NCBI GenBank assembly: GCA_036677805.1
Contig: JAVBVS010000015.1
Span: forward strand, 67,563 to 131,562
Direction of reading: 5' to 3'
Source: SIG78 sp036677805
GTDB lineage: Bacteria; Verrucomicrobiota; Lentisphaeria; Victivallales; Victivallaceae
Length of the DNA: 64,000 nucleotides
In this document: positions 8,832-16,778 of the stretch, in pieces
Layout: each line of letters opens with the position of its first letter
How positions within the stretch are numbered: position 1 is the stretch's first letter
Program-made: the position numbers and the translations under genes
The notes under the pieces: model-generated
Database searches by the model: none
What the model saw: the letters and a program-made list of their open reading frames with translations, nothing else
What the model was told of the DNA's origin: nothing

Positions 8832-9938
8832 TCAGCGCACACAGCCACGCAGATCGACCGGCCAGCAGTCCACCACCGCATCGTCAGCCGCCACAAAAAT
8901 ATTGTCATACAAATTGACCGTCGGGTCACAGTGCGGCAAACACAACTCGAAACGTGTTCCCAGCGCCGGTCTGACTCCGGGGAAATAGAGCCGCCCGTGC
9001 TCGTCGCCGAACCACTGGTAACGATAGTCCGTCCGCATCCGTCCGTTCTGCATGACCAGCGGCGGCGCCGCCGGAGTGAAATAGAGCGCCTTCAGCCCGG
9101 CGTCCACGGTCACGAAATCCGGTTGATTGCAGCTTACCACCTCGGTCAGCACCTTGAGCGCCGGATGATAAAGTTCTCCCAGCGTTCCGGTTTCGCCGCC
9201 GATGGCGGCATATTCGGCATCCATCACGCAATACGATCCCACCTGAAGGTCGGTCAGTTCCGGCAAGGCGAAATCGATCTCCGACGTACCGGTCCCCGCC
9301 CCGGTGAAAATCGACAGGGGCAATCCGTCCCGGCGCAATTCCCGCAGCAGCTTCGCGGCGCGGCCCAGCACACTGCGCGACTTTTTCGCGCGTTCGGTAA
9401 AATCGGCCAGATGCTGGAGGTTGCCGGCATAACACTGGATGCCCCGGAGCTCAAGTCCCGGCAGCGCGGCCAATTGCCGCGCGAGACTGCCGGCATCGGC
9501 AAAATTCACTCCCGTCCGGCCCATGTCGGGGTTGACATCCATCACCACCGGCAGCCGGATACCGGCATGCCGCGCCAGCCGGTCGAACGCCAGCGCGTGG
9601 TCGAAATTGTCAACCGCCGTCAGCAATTTCGGATGACCCGAAACAGCATCGACCAGACGCGCCATTTTTTCCGCAGCAACCACTGGCGAGGTAATCAGGA
9701 TCTCATCAATTCCCGCATTGATGAGCACTTCGGCCTCGGACAGTTTGGCCACGCAGCCGCCGACGCAAGGTCCGACTTCCAGCTGCCGCCGGGCCAGATG
9801 CGAACACTTGTGGGTTTTGAAATGGGGACGCAACTGCTTTCCCGCGGCCATCGCGCGGTCGCGCATCCGGTGGAGATTGGCGTCCAGCGCCGCCAGATCG
9901 AGCACCAGCGCCGGAGTTTCGAGTTCCGAAGTTTTCAT
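8832..9938 (-). CDS. D-threonine aldolase / D-serine dehydratase-like PLP enzyme
   Basis: This 368-residue protein starts at the ATG at 9938 (MKTSELETPALVLDL), which overlaps the stop of the mutarotase gene as ATGA. The N-terminal alanine-racemase-like barrel carries the PLP lysine in RPHFKTHKC, and the C-terminal domain has the metal site LPHCDPTVNLYD. The His-x-Asp arrangement (HCD) fits metal-dependent D-threonine aldolase better than D-serine dehydratase, which has His-x-Cys in the equivalent place. The family retro-aldol cleaves D-beta-hydroxy amino acids. With an aminotransferase and an oxidoreductase in the same operon, it may act on a hydroxy-amino acid derived from a sugar. The frame extends further upstream but only within the neighbouring gene. 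Confidence 0.85.
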   Translation of the reverse strand: MKTSELETPALVLDLAALDANLHRMRDRAMAAGKQLRPHFKTHKCSHLARRQLEVGPCVGGCVAKLSEAEVLINAGIDEILITSPVVAAEKMARLVDAVSGHPKLLTAVDNFDHALAFDRLARHAGIRLPVVMDVNPDMGRTGVNFADAGSLARQLAALPGLELRGIQCYAGNLQHLADFTERAKKSRSVLGRAAKLLRELRRDGLPLSIFTGAGTGTSEIDFALPELTDLQVGSYCVMDAEYAAIGGETGTLGELYHPALKVLTEVVSCNQPDFVTVDAGLKALYFTPAAPPLVMQNGRMRTDYRYQWFGDEHGRLYFPGVRPALGTRFELCLPHCDPTVNLYDNIFVAADDAVVDCWPVDLRGCVR

Positions 9939-10759
9939 AACACCCGAATCTGTTGTTCCAGCAAGTGGGGTTGACCGGGCGCAAGGATGGTTCCGGTCAT
10001 ATTGCCGGCCTCCACGCACAGCATGGTGTGATACTCTTCGTCGCCGAAGTCGGCCATGCGCGCCGCCTTGTCCTGCCACGGATTCCACACCACCGTCTCC
10101 GCCGAGCCGTGTTTGGAAACGATGATCCGGCGCTTCAGCACCGGGTCGTCGATCGCCACCTTGGCGATGGAGGCGTAAATGCGGTCGGTTTCCCCGGCAA
10201 AGGTCAGCGCGCCGGATTCTCCCGGCATGGAGCGGAACGCATCGCCCACGGTATCGATCCAGGACGTGTGCTCCAAGCCGTAAACCGTGATCCGCGCAAT
10301 ATCGCCGACCGCGAAATAGGTATGCAGCGCCTCGCTCAGCACGAAATCGCGATCACCGCGATTGATGCTCCACAGCCGCATCGTCAGCACCGCGCCGAAA
10401 CTGACTTCAAAGCGCGCCGCCAATCGCTGCGGACGGTCGATTTCAAGTGTGAAGGACAGGGTGTCGCCGCCATCGGCAGCCGTCGCCGCGCCCGCAAACG
10501 TCCAATATTGCCGCCGCGCAATGCCATGCATGGGCTCCGCCGCGTCGCCGAACCACGGCCAGCAGACCGGAACGCCGCCGCGAATCGGCTGTCCCGCTTC
10601 AAAACGACTCGAGCGGGAAACCATCAACACCTCGCGCCCACCCTCCGGAATATAGCTCAAAACATGAGCCCCATAGGGTGAAACCAGCCCTTCGCAGTGC
10701 CGGTTTTTCACCCGCAGAACCCGTAGTTTTGAATCCGGAATGAGTTCTTCGCAATACAT
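9935..10759 (-). CDS. D-hexose-6-phosphate mutarotase / aldose 1-epimerase-like protein
   Basis: This 274-residue protein matches the YeaD-like branch of the galactose mutarotase superfamily. Features seen are the GGVPVCWPWFGD block, MHGIARRQYW, EALHTYFAVGD and the C-terminal VVWNPWQDKA...CVEAGN block. These enzymes equilibrate the anomers of sugars or sugar phosphates. It follows the aminotransferase by 31 bases and overlaps the aldolase-like gene by 4 bases, so it belongs to that operon and supports a sugar-derived substrate. Confidence 0.88.
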   Translation of the reverse strand: MYCEELIPDSKLRVLRVKNRHCEGLVSPYGAHVLSYIPEGGREVLMVSRSSRFEAGQPIRGGVPVCWPWFGDAAEPMHGIARRQYWTFAGAATAADGGDTLSFTLEIDRPQRLAARFEVSFGAVLTMRLWSINRGDRDFVLSEALHTYFAVGDIARITVYGLEHTSWIDTVGDAFRSMPGESGALTFAGETDRIYASIAKVAIDDPVLKRRIIVSKHGSAETVVWNPWQDKAARMADFGDEEYHTMLCVEAGNMTGTILAPGQPHLLEQQIRVL

Positions 10760-10790
10760 GAGAAGGTCTTCCCGCTCCTGACACGCCCGC

Positions 10791-12161
10791 CTACTTGGCG
10801 AAAACCGCGTCGCAAGCTTCTTCGAATACGGCGAGCGATTCGCGCAATGCTTCCTCGGTGATACACAGCGGCGGAGCGATTTTCACGCATTCGCCGCCGG
10901 TGCCGACCGGCGCGAACATCAGCAGCCCGCGATAGAGGCAGGCCAGATTGATCTTCAGCGAAGTTTCCGGATCGGGATCCTTGGTCCCCGGTTTGGTGCA
11001 GCGGATGCCCGCCACCAGGCCCTTGCCGCCCGACCAGCTCAGGTTTTTGGAATACTTCTGCTGGATGCGCCGGATTTCGGGAATCAGAATGTTCCCGAGT
11101 CTGGCGGCATTTTCCACCAATTTTTCATCCTTGATGATCCGGATATTTTCCAGCGCGGCCGCCACGCAGAGCGGCGAACCGGAGTGGGTCGAGGTCATCG
11201 AGCCCGGCGCATACAGATCCATGATGTCGGACCGCCCGATCACCGCCGAAATCGGCAGCGACGAACTGATGCCCTTGCCGCAGGGAATCAGATCCGGCTT
11301 GATCCCGTAATGTTCGAAGGAGAACATCTTGCCGCTGCGGCCGAACCCGGCCTGAACTTCGTCCATGATCAACACGATGTCATGCTTGCGGCAGAATTTT
11401 TCCAATTCCTGCGCATAAGCCACCGGCAGGAAATCCGGTCCGCCGCCCTGATAGGATTCGGACATCACACCGGCAACTTCATCCGGCTGGATGTTGTGGT
11501 CGCGCAAGGTCTTCAAAAAGAGGTCGAACGACACGTCGGTGTTGCGGAAACCGTCCGGAAACGGAACCTGGACGAAAGTGCGGTCGCCGTCGACGATCCA
11601 GCTCTTCTGCACCGGCCAGCCGCCGGCCAGCTGCGAACCCATGGTCCGGCCGTGGAAGGCGGAGGTGAAGGAAACGAAATATTTGCGCTTCGGACCGTAC
11701 TTCTTGATGGCGTAGGTTTTGGCCAGCTTGATGCAGTTTTCGGTCGCTTCGGCGCCGGTGGAGAGCAGAAACACGCGGTAATTTTCCGGCACCGGCGCGA
11801 GCTTCTTCAGCTCTTCGGTCAGAGCGATCCGGTCTTCGTGGACGAAAACATAGGTCGCCAGCAGATTCTGGTCGATGATTTCATGCAGCTTCTGCTTGAT
11901 CCGCGGATGCGCATGGCCGGCGTTGGTAATCAGCACGCCGCTCGACCAGTCGATCCAGCGGTTGCCGTAACGGTCGGCCACGGTAACGCCGCTGGCGGAG
12001 TGCCAGATGATCGGCGGCTGGCCGCTCATCGAGCGCGGTTCGCTTTCGCGCAGACGGGCGAAAAGCGGCAGCGATTCCGGCACCGGAATCGGCGTTTTGA
12101 TCGATCTGTACTTGGTTTCGACGTGTGGTACGACCACCGGCTCCAGAGAATACTCAGCCAT
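10791..12161 (-). CDS. Class III PLP aminotransferase
   Basis: This 456-residue protein has the fold-type I class III signature: the NAGHAHPRIKQKL block, LLSTGAEATENCIKLA, the IMDEVQAGFGRSGKMFSFEH cofactor-binding block and the PLP lysine in IPCGKGISSSLP. It resembles 4-aminobutyrate and acetylornithine aminotransferases, which move an amino group between an omega-amine and 2-oxoglutarate. The substrate cannot be read from the sequence. It lies 33 bases behind the MocA-type oxidoreductase gene. A second class III enzyme next to another MocA-type gene is at 54617-55984. Confidence 0.92.
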   Translation of the reverse strand: MAEYSLEPVVVPHVETKYRSIKTPIPVPESLPLFARLRESEPRSMSGQPPIIWHSASGVTVADRYGNRWIDWSSGVLITNAGHAHPRIKQKLHEIIDQNLLATYVFVHEDRIALTEELKKLAPVPENYRVFLLSTGAEATENCIKLAKTYAIKKYGPKRKYFVSFTSAFHGRTMGSQLAGGWPVQKSWIVDGDRTFVQVPFPDGFRNTDVSFDLFLKTLRDHNIQPDEVAGVMSESYQGGGPDFLPVAYAQELEKFCRKHDIVLIMDEVQAGFGRSGKMFSFEHYGIKPDLIPCGKGISSSLPISAVIGRSDIMDLYAPGSMTSTHSGSPLCVAAALENIRIIKDEKLVENAARLGNILIPEIRRIQQKYSKNLSWSGGKGLVAGIRCTKPGTKDPDPETSLKINLACLYRGLLMFAPVGTGGECVKIAPPLCITEEALRESLAVFEEACDAVFAK

Positions 12162-12194
12162 TTTATATCACTCCTGCTGTTTGGGGTAAAACGT

Positions 12195-13457
12195 TCAGCA
12201 CTGATGTCTCAATTTGACCACCGGATGCCCGCCGGAATAGTCGATCTCCGCCACATCGCCGTCGTGGAGAATCGAAAGCCGCGCCGCTTCCTGAACCAGT
12301 TCGTTGTAACTGGAATTTTCCGGCGTGGCGATCAGTCCGCGCCGGTTGGCCTGATTGATCGCGCCGCGGCGGATCGCCATGGCGCGATCGGGCGCGGCCG
12401 CGACTTCGGCTTCGATACCGAGCGCCGTCGTCACCGTGGCCATGACCGATTCGATGCCGTAGCCGATCGGCTTCAGGCCGTCGCCGTTGTAGGGTACTTC
12501 GCGGATGAAATCGGGATTGATATATTGGAATTTTTTGGCGACCGGCCCGACATAGCCGTGCTCGATGCCGCGCATGTGATCGTCGTGCACCAGCAGCCCG
12601 CTGCAATTGTCGCCTTCAAAGTAGAGCACCAGCCCCTGATCGTTGCCGCCGCCGGCGTCATCGGGGTAACCGAGACCGTTGTTGACCGACAGGATCGCGC
12701 CGTTTTCAAAGACCACCCGGCCGTTGCTCCAGAGGTAGCCTTCCTTGCCGCCCGGAAACCGGCCCTTGCGCCCGGTCACCGTGACCGCGGTCGGCTTGAG
12801 ACCGGTGATGAAGCAGACCAGATCGACATAATGACAGCCGACGTAGACGAACGGATCGGTGTTTTCGCAGGTGAACCAGTTCTGAAAATTAGAGTGGCGA
12901 TAATAATAAGGTTCGATCAGCTTGGCTTCGCCGAGCACGAATTCGCCGAACTTGCCCTCGCGGAAAGACTGCCGCGCCAGCAGCGCGCGCCGGTCGAAAC
13001 GCTTGTGGTATTCGATGCCGATGAAGCAGCCGCGTTCGCGGGCTTCGGCTTCGATTTCGAGCGCCTGCTCGTACTTGAGCACCAGCGGCTTGACGCAGAG
13101 GATGTGCTGATTGTATTCCAGCACGCCCTTGAGCACCCGGTAATGGAGCTGGTCGGGCAGCGCGATGATGACCATCTGGTGGGGCTTCTGCGCCGCCAGC
13201 ACCTTTTTGTACAATTCGGGATCGCTGCTGTCGCCGGCGCCGATTTCGGGCACGGTACGGAAGCTGTGGCCGGGGAATGCTTTCGCCAGCGAAGGACTTT
13301 CCTTCAGCGCCTTCAACGCGCTCTCGCGCATATCCACCACCGTAATATTGCCGATCAGTCCGTCGCGCTGCATCTGCAGCGACGCCGGCAGCAGGAGATC
13401 GTTCACGATCATGCCGGCGCCGATGATGGTCAATTCCAGCGTCTTCTTTTCACCCAT
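12195..13457 (-). CDS. Gfo/Idh/MocA-family oxidoreductase
   Basis: I set the start at the ATG at 13457 (MGEKKTLELTIIGAGM), which has GGAGG upstream; the open frame continues further 5' without support. The 420-residue protein has an N-terminal Rossmann fold (LTIIGAGMIVNDLLLP) and the family's Lys-Pro motif region (CVKPLVLKYEQAL), then the alpha/beta substrate domain with GIEYHKRFDRRAL. Such enzymes oxidise or reduce sugars, inositols or their derivatives with NAD(P). It is the first gene of the operon, behind a TTGCAA-N16-TATATT promoter, and hands on to the aminotransferase. Confidence 0.9.
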   Translation of the reverse strand: MGEKKTLELTIIGAGMIVNDLLLPASLQMQRDGLIGNITVVDMRESALKALKESPSLAKAFPGHSFRTVPEIGAGDSSDPELYKKVLAAQKPHQMVIIALPDQLHYRVLKGVLEYNQHILCVKPLVLKYEQALEIEAEARERGCFIGIEYHKRFDRRALLARQSFREGKFGEFVLGEAKLIEPYYYRHSNFQNWFTCENTDPFVYVGCHYVDLVCFITGLKPTAVTVTGRKGRFPGGKEGYLWSNGRVVFENGAILSVNNGLGYPDDAGGGNDQGLVLYFEGDNCSGLLVHDDHMRGIEHGYVGPVAKKFQYINPDFIREVPYNGDGLKPIGYGIESVMATVTTALGIEAEVAAAPDRAMAIRRGAINQANRRGLIATPENSSYNELVQEAARLSILHDGDVAEIDYSGGHPVVKLRHQC

Positions 13458-13499
13458 GACAATGCCTCCGGTTAACTTGAATGAATCACCAAAATTATG

Positions 13500-13527
13500 A
13501 ATATATCGCGATCCACTCATTTTGCAA
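13500..13527 (-). promoter_or_regulatory. Promoter of the oxidoreductase-aminotransferase operon
   Basis: On the minus strand TTGCAA (13522-13527), a 16-base spacer and TATATT (13500-13505) lie 43 bases upstream of the ATG at 13457. The same hexamers and spacing recur at three other places in the window. Confidence 0.7.
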
Positions 13528-13570
13528 GCGGCACATTCCATTTTTCCGATATTTTGACCAGGCAGATTTT

Positions 13571-13638
13571 TGCTGACCATCGTCAGCAAATTTCACACCG
13601 CCGGCGCCGATCTTTTCCACGCCCCCGGCGGTGAAAGC
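13571..13638 (-). terminator. Tandem hairpins after the COG2509 gene
   Basis: The first hairpin met by minus-strand transcription has arms TTTCACCGCCGG and CCGGCGG-TG-TGAAA (13593-13638, one bulge). A second, TTTGCTGAC with GTCAGCAAA and a 4-base loop, follows at 13571-13592. They separate the lptG/flavoprotein unit from the promoter at 13500. The U-tract is short, so the mechanism is uncertain. Confidence 0.5.
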
Positions 13639-13649
13639 GACATGGTATT

Positions 13650-15257
13650 TTAGGGCGTCGCAGCCAGTAATTTCTCGGCGATCCGGAGACCGTCGACCGC
13701 CGCCGACACGATGCCTCCGGCGTAACCCGCGCCCTCTCCGGCGACGTATACATGCTTCACACTCGTCTCCAGCGTCTCCGGATGACGGATAAAACGGACC
13801 GGACTCGACACGCAGCTTTCGATGCCGATCGCATTGCCGGTACGGAAACCGGGCATCAGGTGCTCGAAATAACGGAAGGCCTCGGCAAAGCGGCGCGCCG
13901 CTGCCGGCGGCAAAAGTTCAAACAGCGGCGCCGGACGAATCCCCAGCCGCGGCGACGCTTCCGGCTGTTCCAGAGCCGTCCGCCGCCGGAGAAAGGACTC
14001 GATCGACTGCGCCGGAAACGCATAATCGCCGCCGCCGGCGGCAAAGCAACGGGTTTCGAGTTCGCGCAGGAATTCATAGGCCTGCCCGGGACCGGAAAAA
14101 GTTTCCGGCGGCAGTGTCGTAATGACCGCGGCGTTGGCATAGCGTCCGTCCCGCGCCCGCAAGCTCATGCCGTTGCTGCTCAGCTGCCCGGTCCACGCCG
14201 TCGCCGGGACGACTTCGCCGCCGGGACACATGCAGAAGGTGGTCACACCGCTGCCGGCTGCCTCGCCGCGCGATTTCATCGCCAGATGATATTCGGCCGC
14301 CCCCAGACAGCCGGGCCGCGGCGCGATACGATACTGGCGCCGGTCGACCCACTCCTGCAAGTGTTCAACCCGGCAACCGATCTGAAAGCCCTTCTGCTGC
14401 CAGTCAAGACCGGAGAGCAGTTTCAATGTCAAATCCCGGCCCCCCAGCCCGTGAGCGAAAATCACCGCCGGAGCGGCCCACTTTCGGCCGTCGGCGCTGA
14501 CAACTCCGGCGCAGGCGCCGTTTGCCAGCAGCAGATCGGTGACCCGGCAGCGGTAGACGAAGCGCCCGCCCGCGGCTTCGATCATGCTTTGCAACCGGCG
14601 GACAATGCCGACCAGCAGATCGGAGCCCAGATGCGGACGCTTCAGATAAGCGGTGTCCGGCGGCGCTCCGGCCTCGATCAGTGTGCGCAAAACGAAATCG
14701 GCGCGCGGATCGTGAATCCGGGTGTAGAGTTTGCCGTCGGAGAATGTTCCGGCGCCGCCGGCCCCGAAGAGAAAATTGCTTTCGGGGTCAAGCACCCGGC
14801 TGCGAAAGAACGCCGCCGCGTCACGACTGCGGGCATCGACATCGCATCCGCGCTCCAGAATGATCGGAGCGCAGCCGGAACGCGCCAGGTACCAGGCGGC
14901 GAACAACCCGGCCGGACCGCAGCCCACCACAATCGGATTGCGCCAGGCGCCCGGCGCGGGCGGTTCCGGCAGATCGGCCAGAACGGAAGCGCGATATTCG
15001 TCCGCACTGAGACCGGCCGCCTTGCCGGCGACAGCGGAAGCGAACTCCTCCGTCACTATGAAATTGAGCGTGTAAACCAGCTCCGGCGCACCGCGTCGGG
15101 CATCGATGCTTTTGGCGGCAATGCGATATTCCGCCAGCGCCGCGACCGGAATTTCCAGGAATTCGGCCAGCGGAGGCGCCAGAAACTCGTCGACCGCCGC
15201 CGCGGAGCAAGGCATGCGGAGCGCGTTCACTTTGAAGTTTTCAACGCGGAAAAACAT
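13650..15257 (-). CDS. FAD-dependent dehydrogenase-like protein (COG2509 type)
   Basis: I set the start at 15257 (MFFRVENFKVNALRM), 21 bases after lptG ends; upstream residues of the open frame are antisense-like sequence within lptG. The 535-residue protein has an N-terminal domain of about 90 residues, then a dinucleotide-binding motif VVGCGPAGLFAAWYLARSG, and FAD-contacting blocks such as NFLFGAGGAGTFSDGKLYTR and a C-terminal VYVAGEGAGYAGGIVSAAVDG. This order fits the widespread, uncharacterised COG2509 flavoproteins. The reaction is unknown. Its pairing with lptG seems incidental. Confidence 0.85.
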   Translation of the reverse strand: MFFRVENFKVNALRMPCSAAAVDEFLAPPLAEFLEIPVAALAEYRIAAKSIDARRGAPELVYTLNFIVTEEFASAVAGKAAGLSADEYRASVLADLPEPPAPGAWRNPIVVGCGPAGLFAAWYLARSGCAPIILERGCDVDARSRDAAAFFRSRVLDPESNFLFGAGGAGTFSDGKLYTRIHDPRADFVLRTLIEAGAPPDTAYLKRPHLGSDLLVGIVRRLQSMIEAAGGRFVYRCRVTDLLLANGACAGVVSADGRKWAAPAVIFAHGLGGRDLTLKLLSGLDWQQKGFQIGCRVEHLQEWVDRRQYRIAPRPGCLGAAEYHLAMKSRGEAAGSGVTTFCMCPGGEVVPATAWTGQLSSNGMSLRARDGRYANAAVITTLPPETFSGPGQAYEFLRELETRCFAAGGGDYAFPAQSIESFLRRRTALEQPEASPRLGIRPAPLFELLPPAAARRFAEAFRYFEHLMPGFRTGNAIGIESCVSSPVRFIRHPETLETSVKHVYVAGEGAGYAGGIVSAAVDGLRIAEKLLAATP

Positions 15258-15277
15258 GCACCCTGCTTTCAGCCCGG

Positions 15278-16468
15278 TCACGACCGGTTGCGCACCACCC
15301 GGTCGACGCCATAGGCGATAAAGGCCGCCGTAGGCAGCAATCCGGCAATCAGCGGGTTGAGGTACCCTTGCTTGCCGATGACCAGAAACGTTTGCGCCAC
15401 GACAATATATCCGATGATGATGACGACCGCGGTAATGATTGAAGTGAGAATCCCCGAACGCTCGCTCTTGGTCGCCAGCGGAATGCCCAGAAACACCGCC
15501 AGAAAACAGGACCACGGGAATGCCATCCGGTAGAAAAATACCGTCCAGTAAACGTTGCGGCTGCGGCGGGACATATCCTTGGTCCGGGTCAACAGCTCCA
15601 GAATAATCCAGCTCGGCAGATCCTCCACCGGTTTGACCGAATACTGAATGTCGACCGGAGTTTCCGACGCTTCTTCCGGCGTCAATTGCCAGGTATCATA
15701 CTTCCGGGTCGGCTTGGAGAACAGACCGTCATCACTGTATTCGCTGATCGCCACGTCTTCGAAACGCCAGCCGGACTCATCCTGATAGATCGCATTTCTG
15801 GCCAGCAGGTCTTTGTCGAGCGTACCGTCTGCACGGTAGAATTTGACCGATACGTCATATTGCTTGCCATCCTGCGCCGCGATGCCGAGTTCGGCATTGG
15901 CGGTATCCGGCAATTGAAAAAGCCACGTCCGGCGTTTGTCGGGACTGCGGTACGTCAGTTTCTGCTCTTCGACGGTCCGCTTCTTGGCCTCCCCCGAACC
16001 GACGGCAAAGAGTCTGGTCGCCCGCGCCTCCGTATATGGCACCAGCGCTTCGTTGAACCAGATGTTGACCGCGGTGGTGGCCAGGCCGACGAAAAGAATC
16101 GGCCGTCCGCAGCGGAACAGCGAAATACCCGAAGCCCGCATGGCCGTAACTTCCATATTTTTGCCGAAGGTCGCCATGGTCCACATGCACCCCAGCAAAG
16201 TCGCAATCGGCAGTACGAAACGGATGTTGCCCGGAATTTTCAGCATAAAAAACCAGACATAGAGCCGCCACGGCGCATCGTTGTCCAGAAAATCCGACAG
16301 GTTGTTGAGTACGTCGCCCAGGAGAAAGAGAATCGTCGCCACCAGCAGCAGGATTGCGAATTTAATCATGAATTCGCGGAAAATATATCCGTCCAGGGTC
16401 GGCATATATCCCCAGCGACGCGGCTGATTATCGCACATTTGAGGATTTCGCTTCATAAACCGTTCCAT
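15278..16468 (-). CDS. lptG: LptF/LptG-family LPS export permease
   Basis: The protein has about 396 residues from the ATG at 16468, but the start is uncertain: MPTLDGYIFREFMIKF from the ATG at 16405 looks most like the usual LptG beginning. Hydrophobic segments follow in the family pattern: three near the N-terminus (for example KFAILLLVATILFLLGDVL), a large periplasmic beta-jellyroll in the middle, and three C-terminal helices ending near the stop. With LptF and the LptB ATPase, this protein extracts lipopolysaccharide from the inner membrane, so it implies a Gram-negative envelope. lptF is not nearby. Confidence 0.85.
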   Translation of the reverse strand: MERFMKRNPQMCDNQPRRWGYMPTLDGYIFREFMIKFAILLLVATILFLLGDVLNNLSDFLDNDAPWRLYVWFFMLKIPGNIRFVLPIATLLGCMWTMATFGKNMEVTAMRASGISLFRCGRPILFVGLATTAVNIWFNEALVPYTEARATRLFAVGSGEAKKRTVEEQKLTYRSPDKRRTWLFQLPDTANAELGIAAQDGKQYDVSVKFYRADGTLDKDLLARNAIYQDESGWRFEDVAISEYSDDGLFSKPTRKYDTWQLTPEEASETPVDIQYSVKPVEDLPSWIILELLTRTKDMSRRSRNVYWTVFFYRMAFPWSCFLAVFLGIPLATKSERSGILTSIITAVVIIIGYIVVAQTFLVIGKQGYLNPLIAGLLPTAAFIAYGVDRVVRNRS

Positions 16469-16707
16469 GGTCCGACCATCCGGTTCATCCGGATTGCCGA
16501 CATTTGCCCTATAATATATCACGCAAACACCGGTTTCGCCCGAAGATGAGCGGAATTTAATCTTCCGCCTCCGGCATCGCCGCTCCCGGCGTCCGGTCGG
16601 CCCGATCTTTACCTTTGCGGCATTTCGAAAATATTCTACTATACCGCCGCCGGCATCGGATTGCCAGCTCAATGAAGGTGAAAATCATTAAAAAATCCGC
16701 TCCGGCA

Positions 16708-16736
16708 TTGCGCACACGCCATTTTGGCGATATATT
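16708..16736 (+). promoter_or_regulatory. Putative promoter of the long greA gene
   Basis: TTGCGC (16708-16713) and TATATT (16731-16736) are 17 bases apart, and the ATG at 16779 lies 42 bases beyond. It is divergent from the lptG transcript. Confidence 0.5.
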
Positions 16737-16778
16737 ATCCGTCAGCATGGAAAATAATAAAACTTGAGACCTGTCCAA

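Noticed and set aside
15258..15515. Upstream extension of the COG2509 flavoprotein frame
   Set aside because: These residues lie inside lptG in another frame and read as arbitrary sequence; the ATG at 15257 gives the expected N-terminus.
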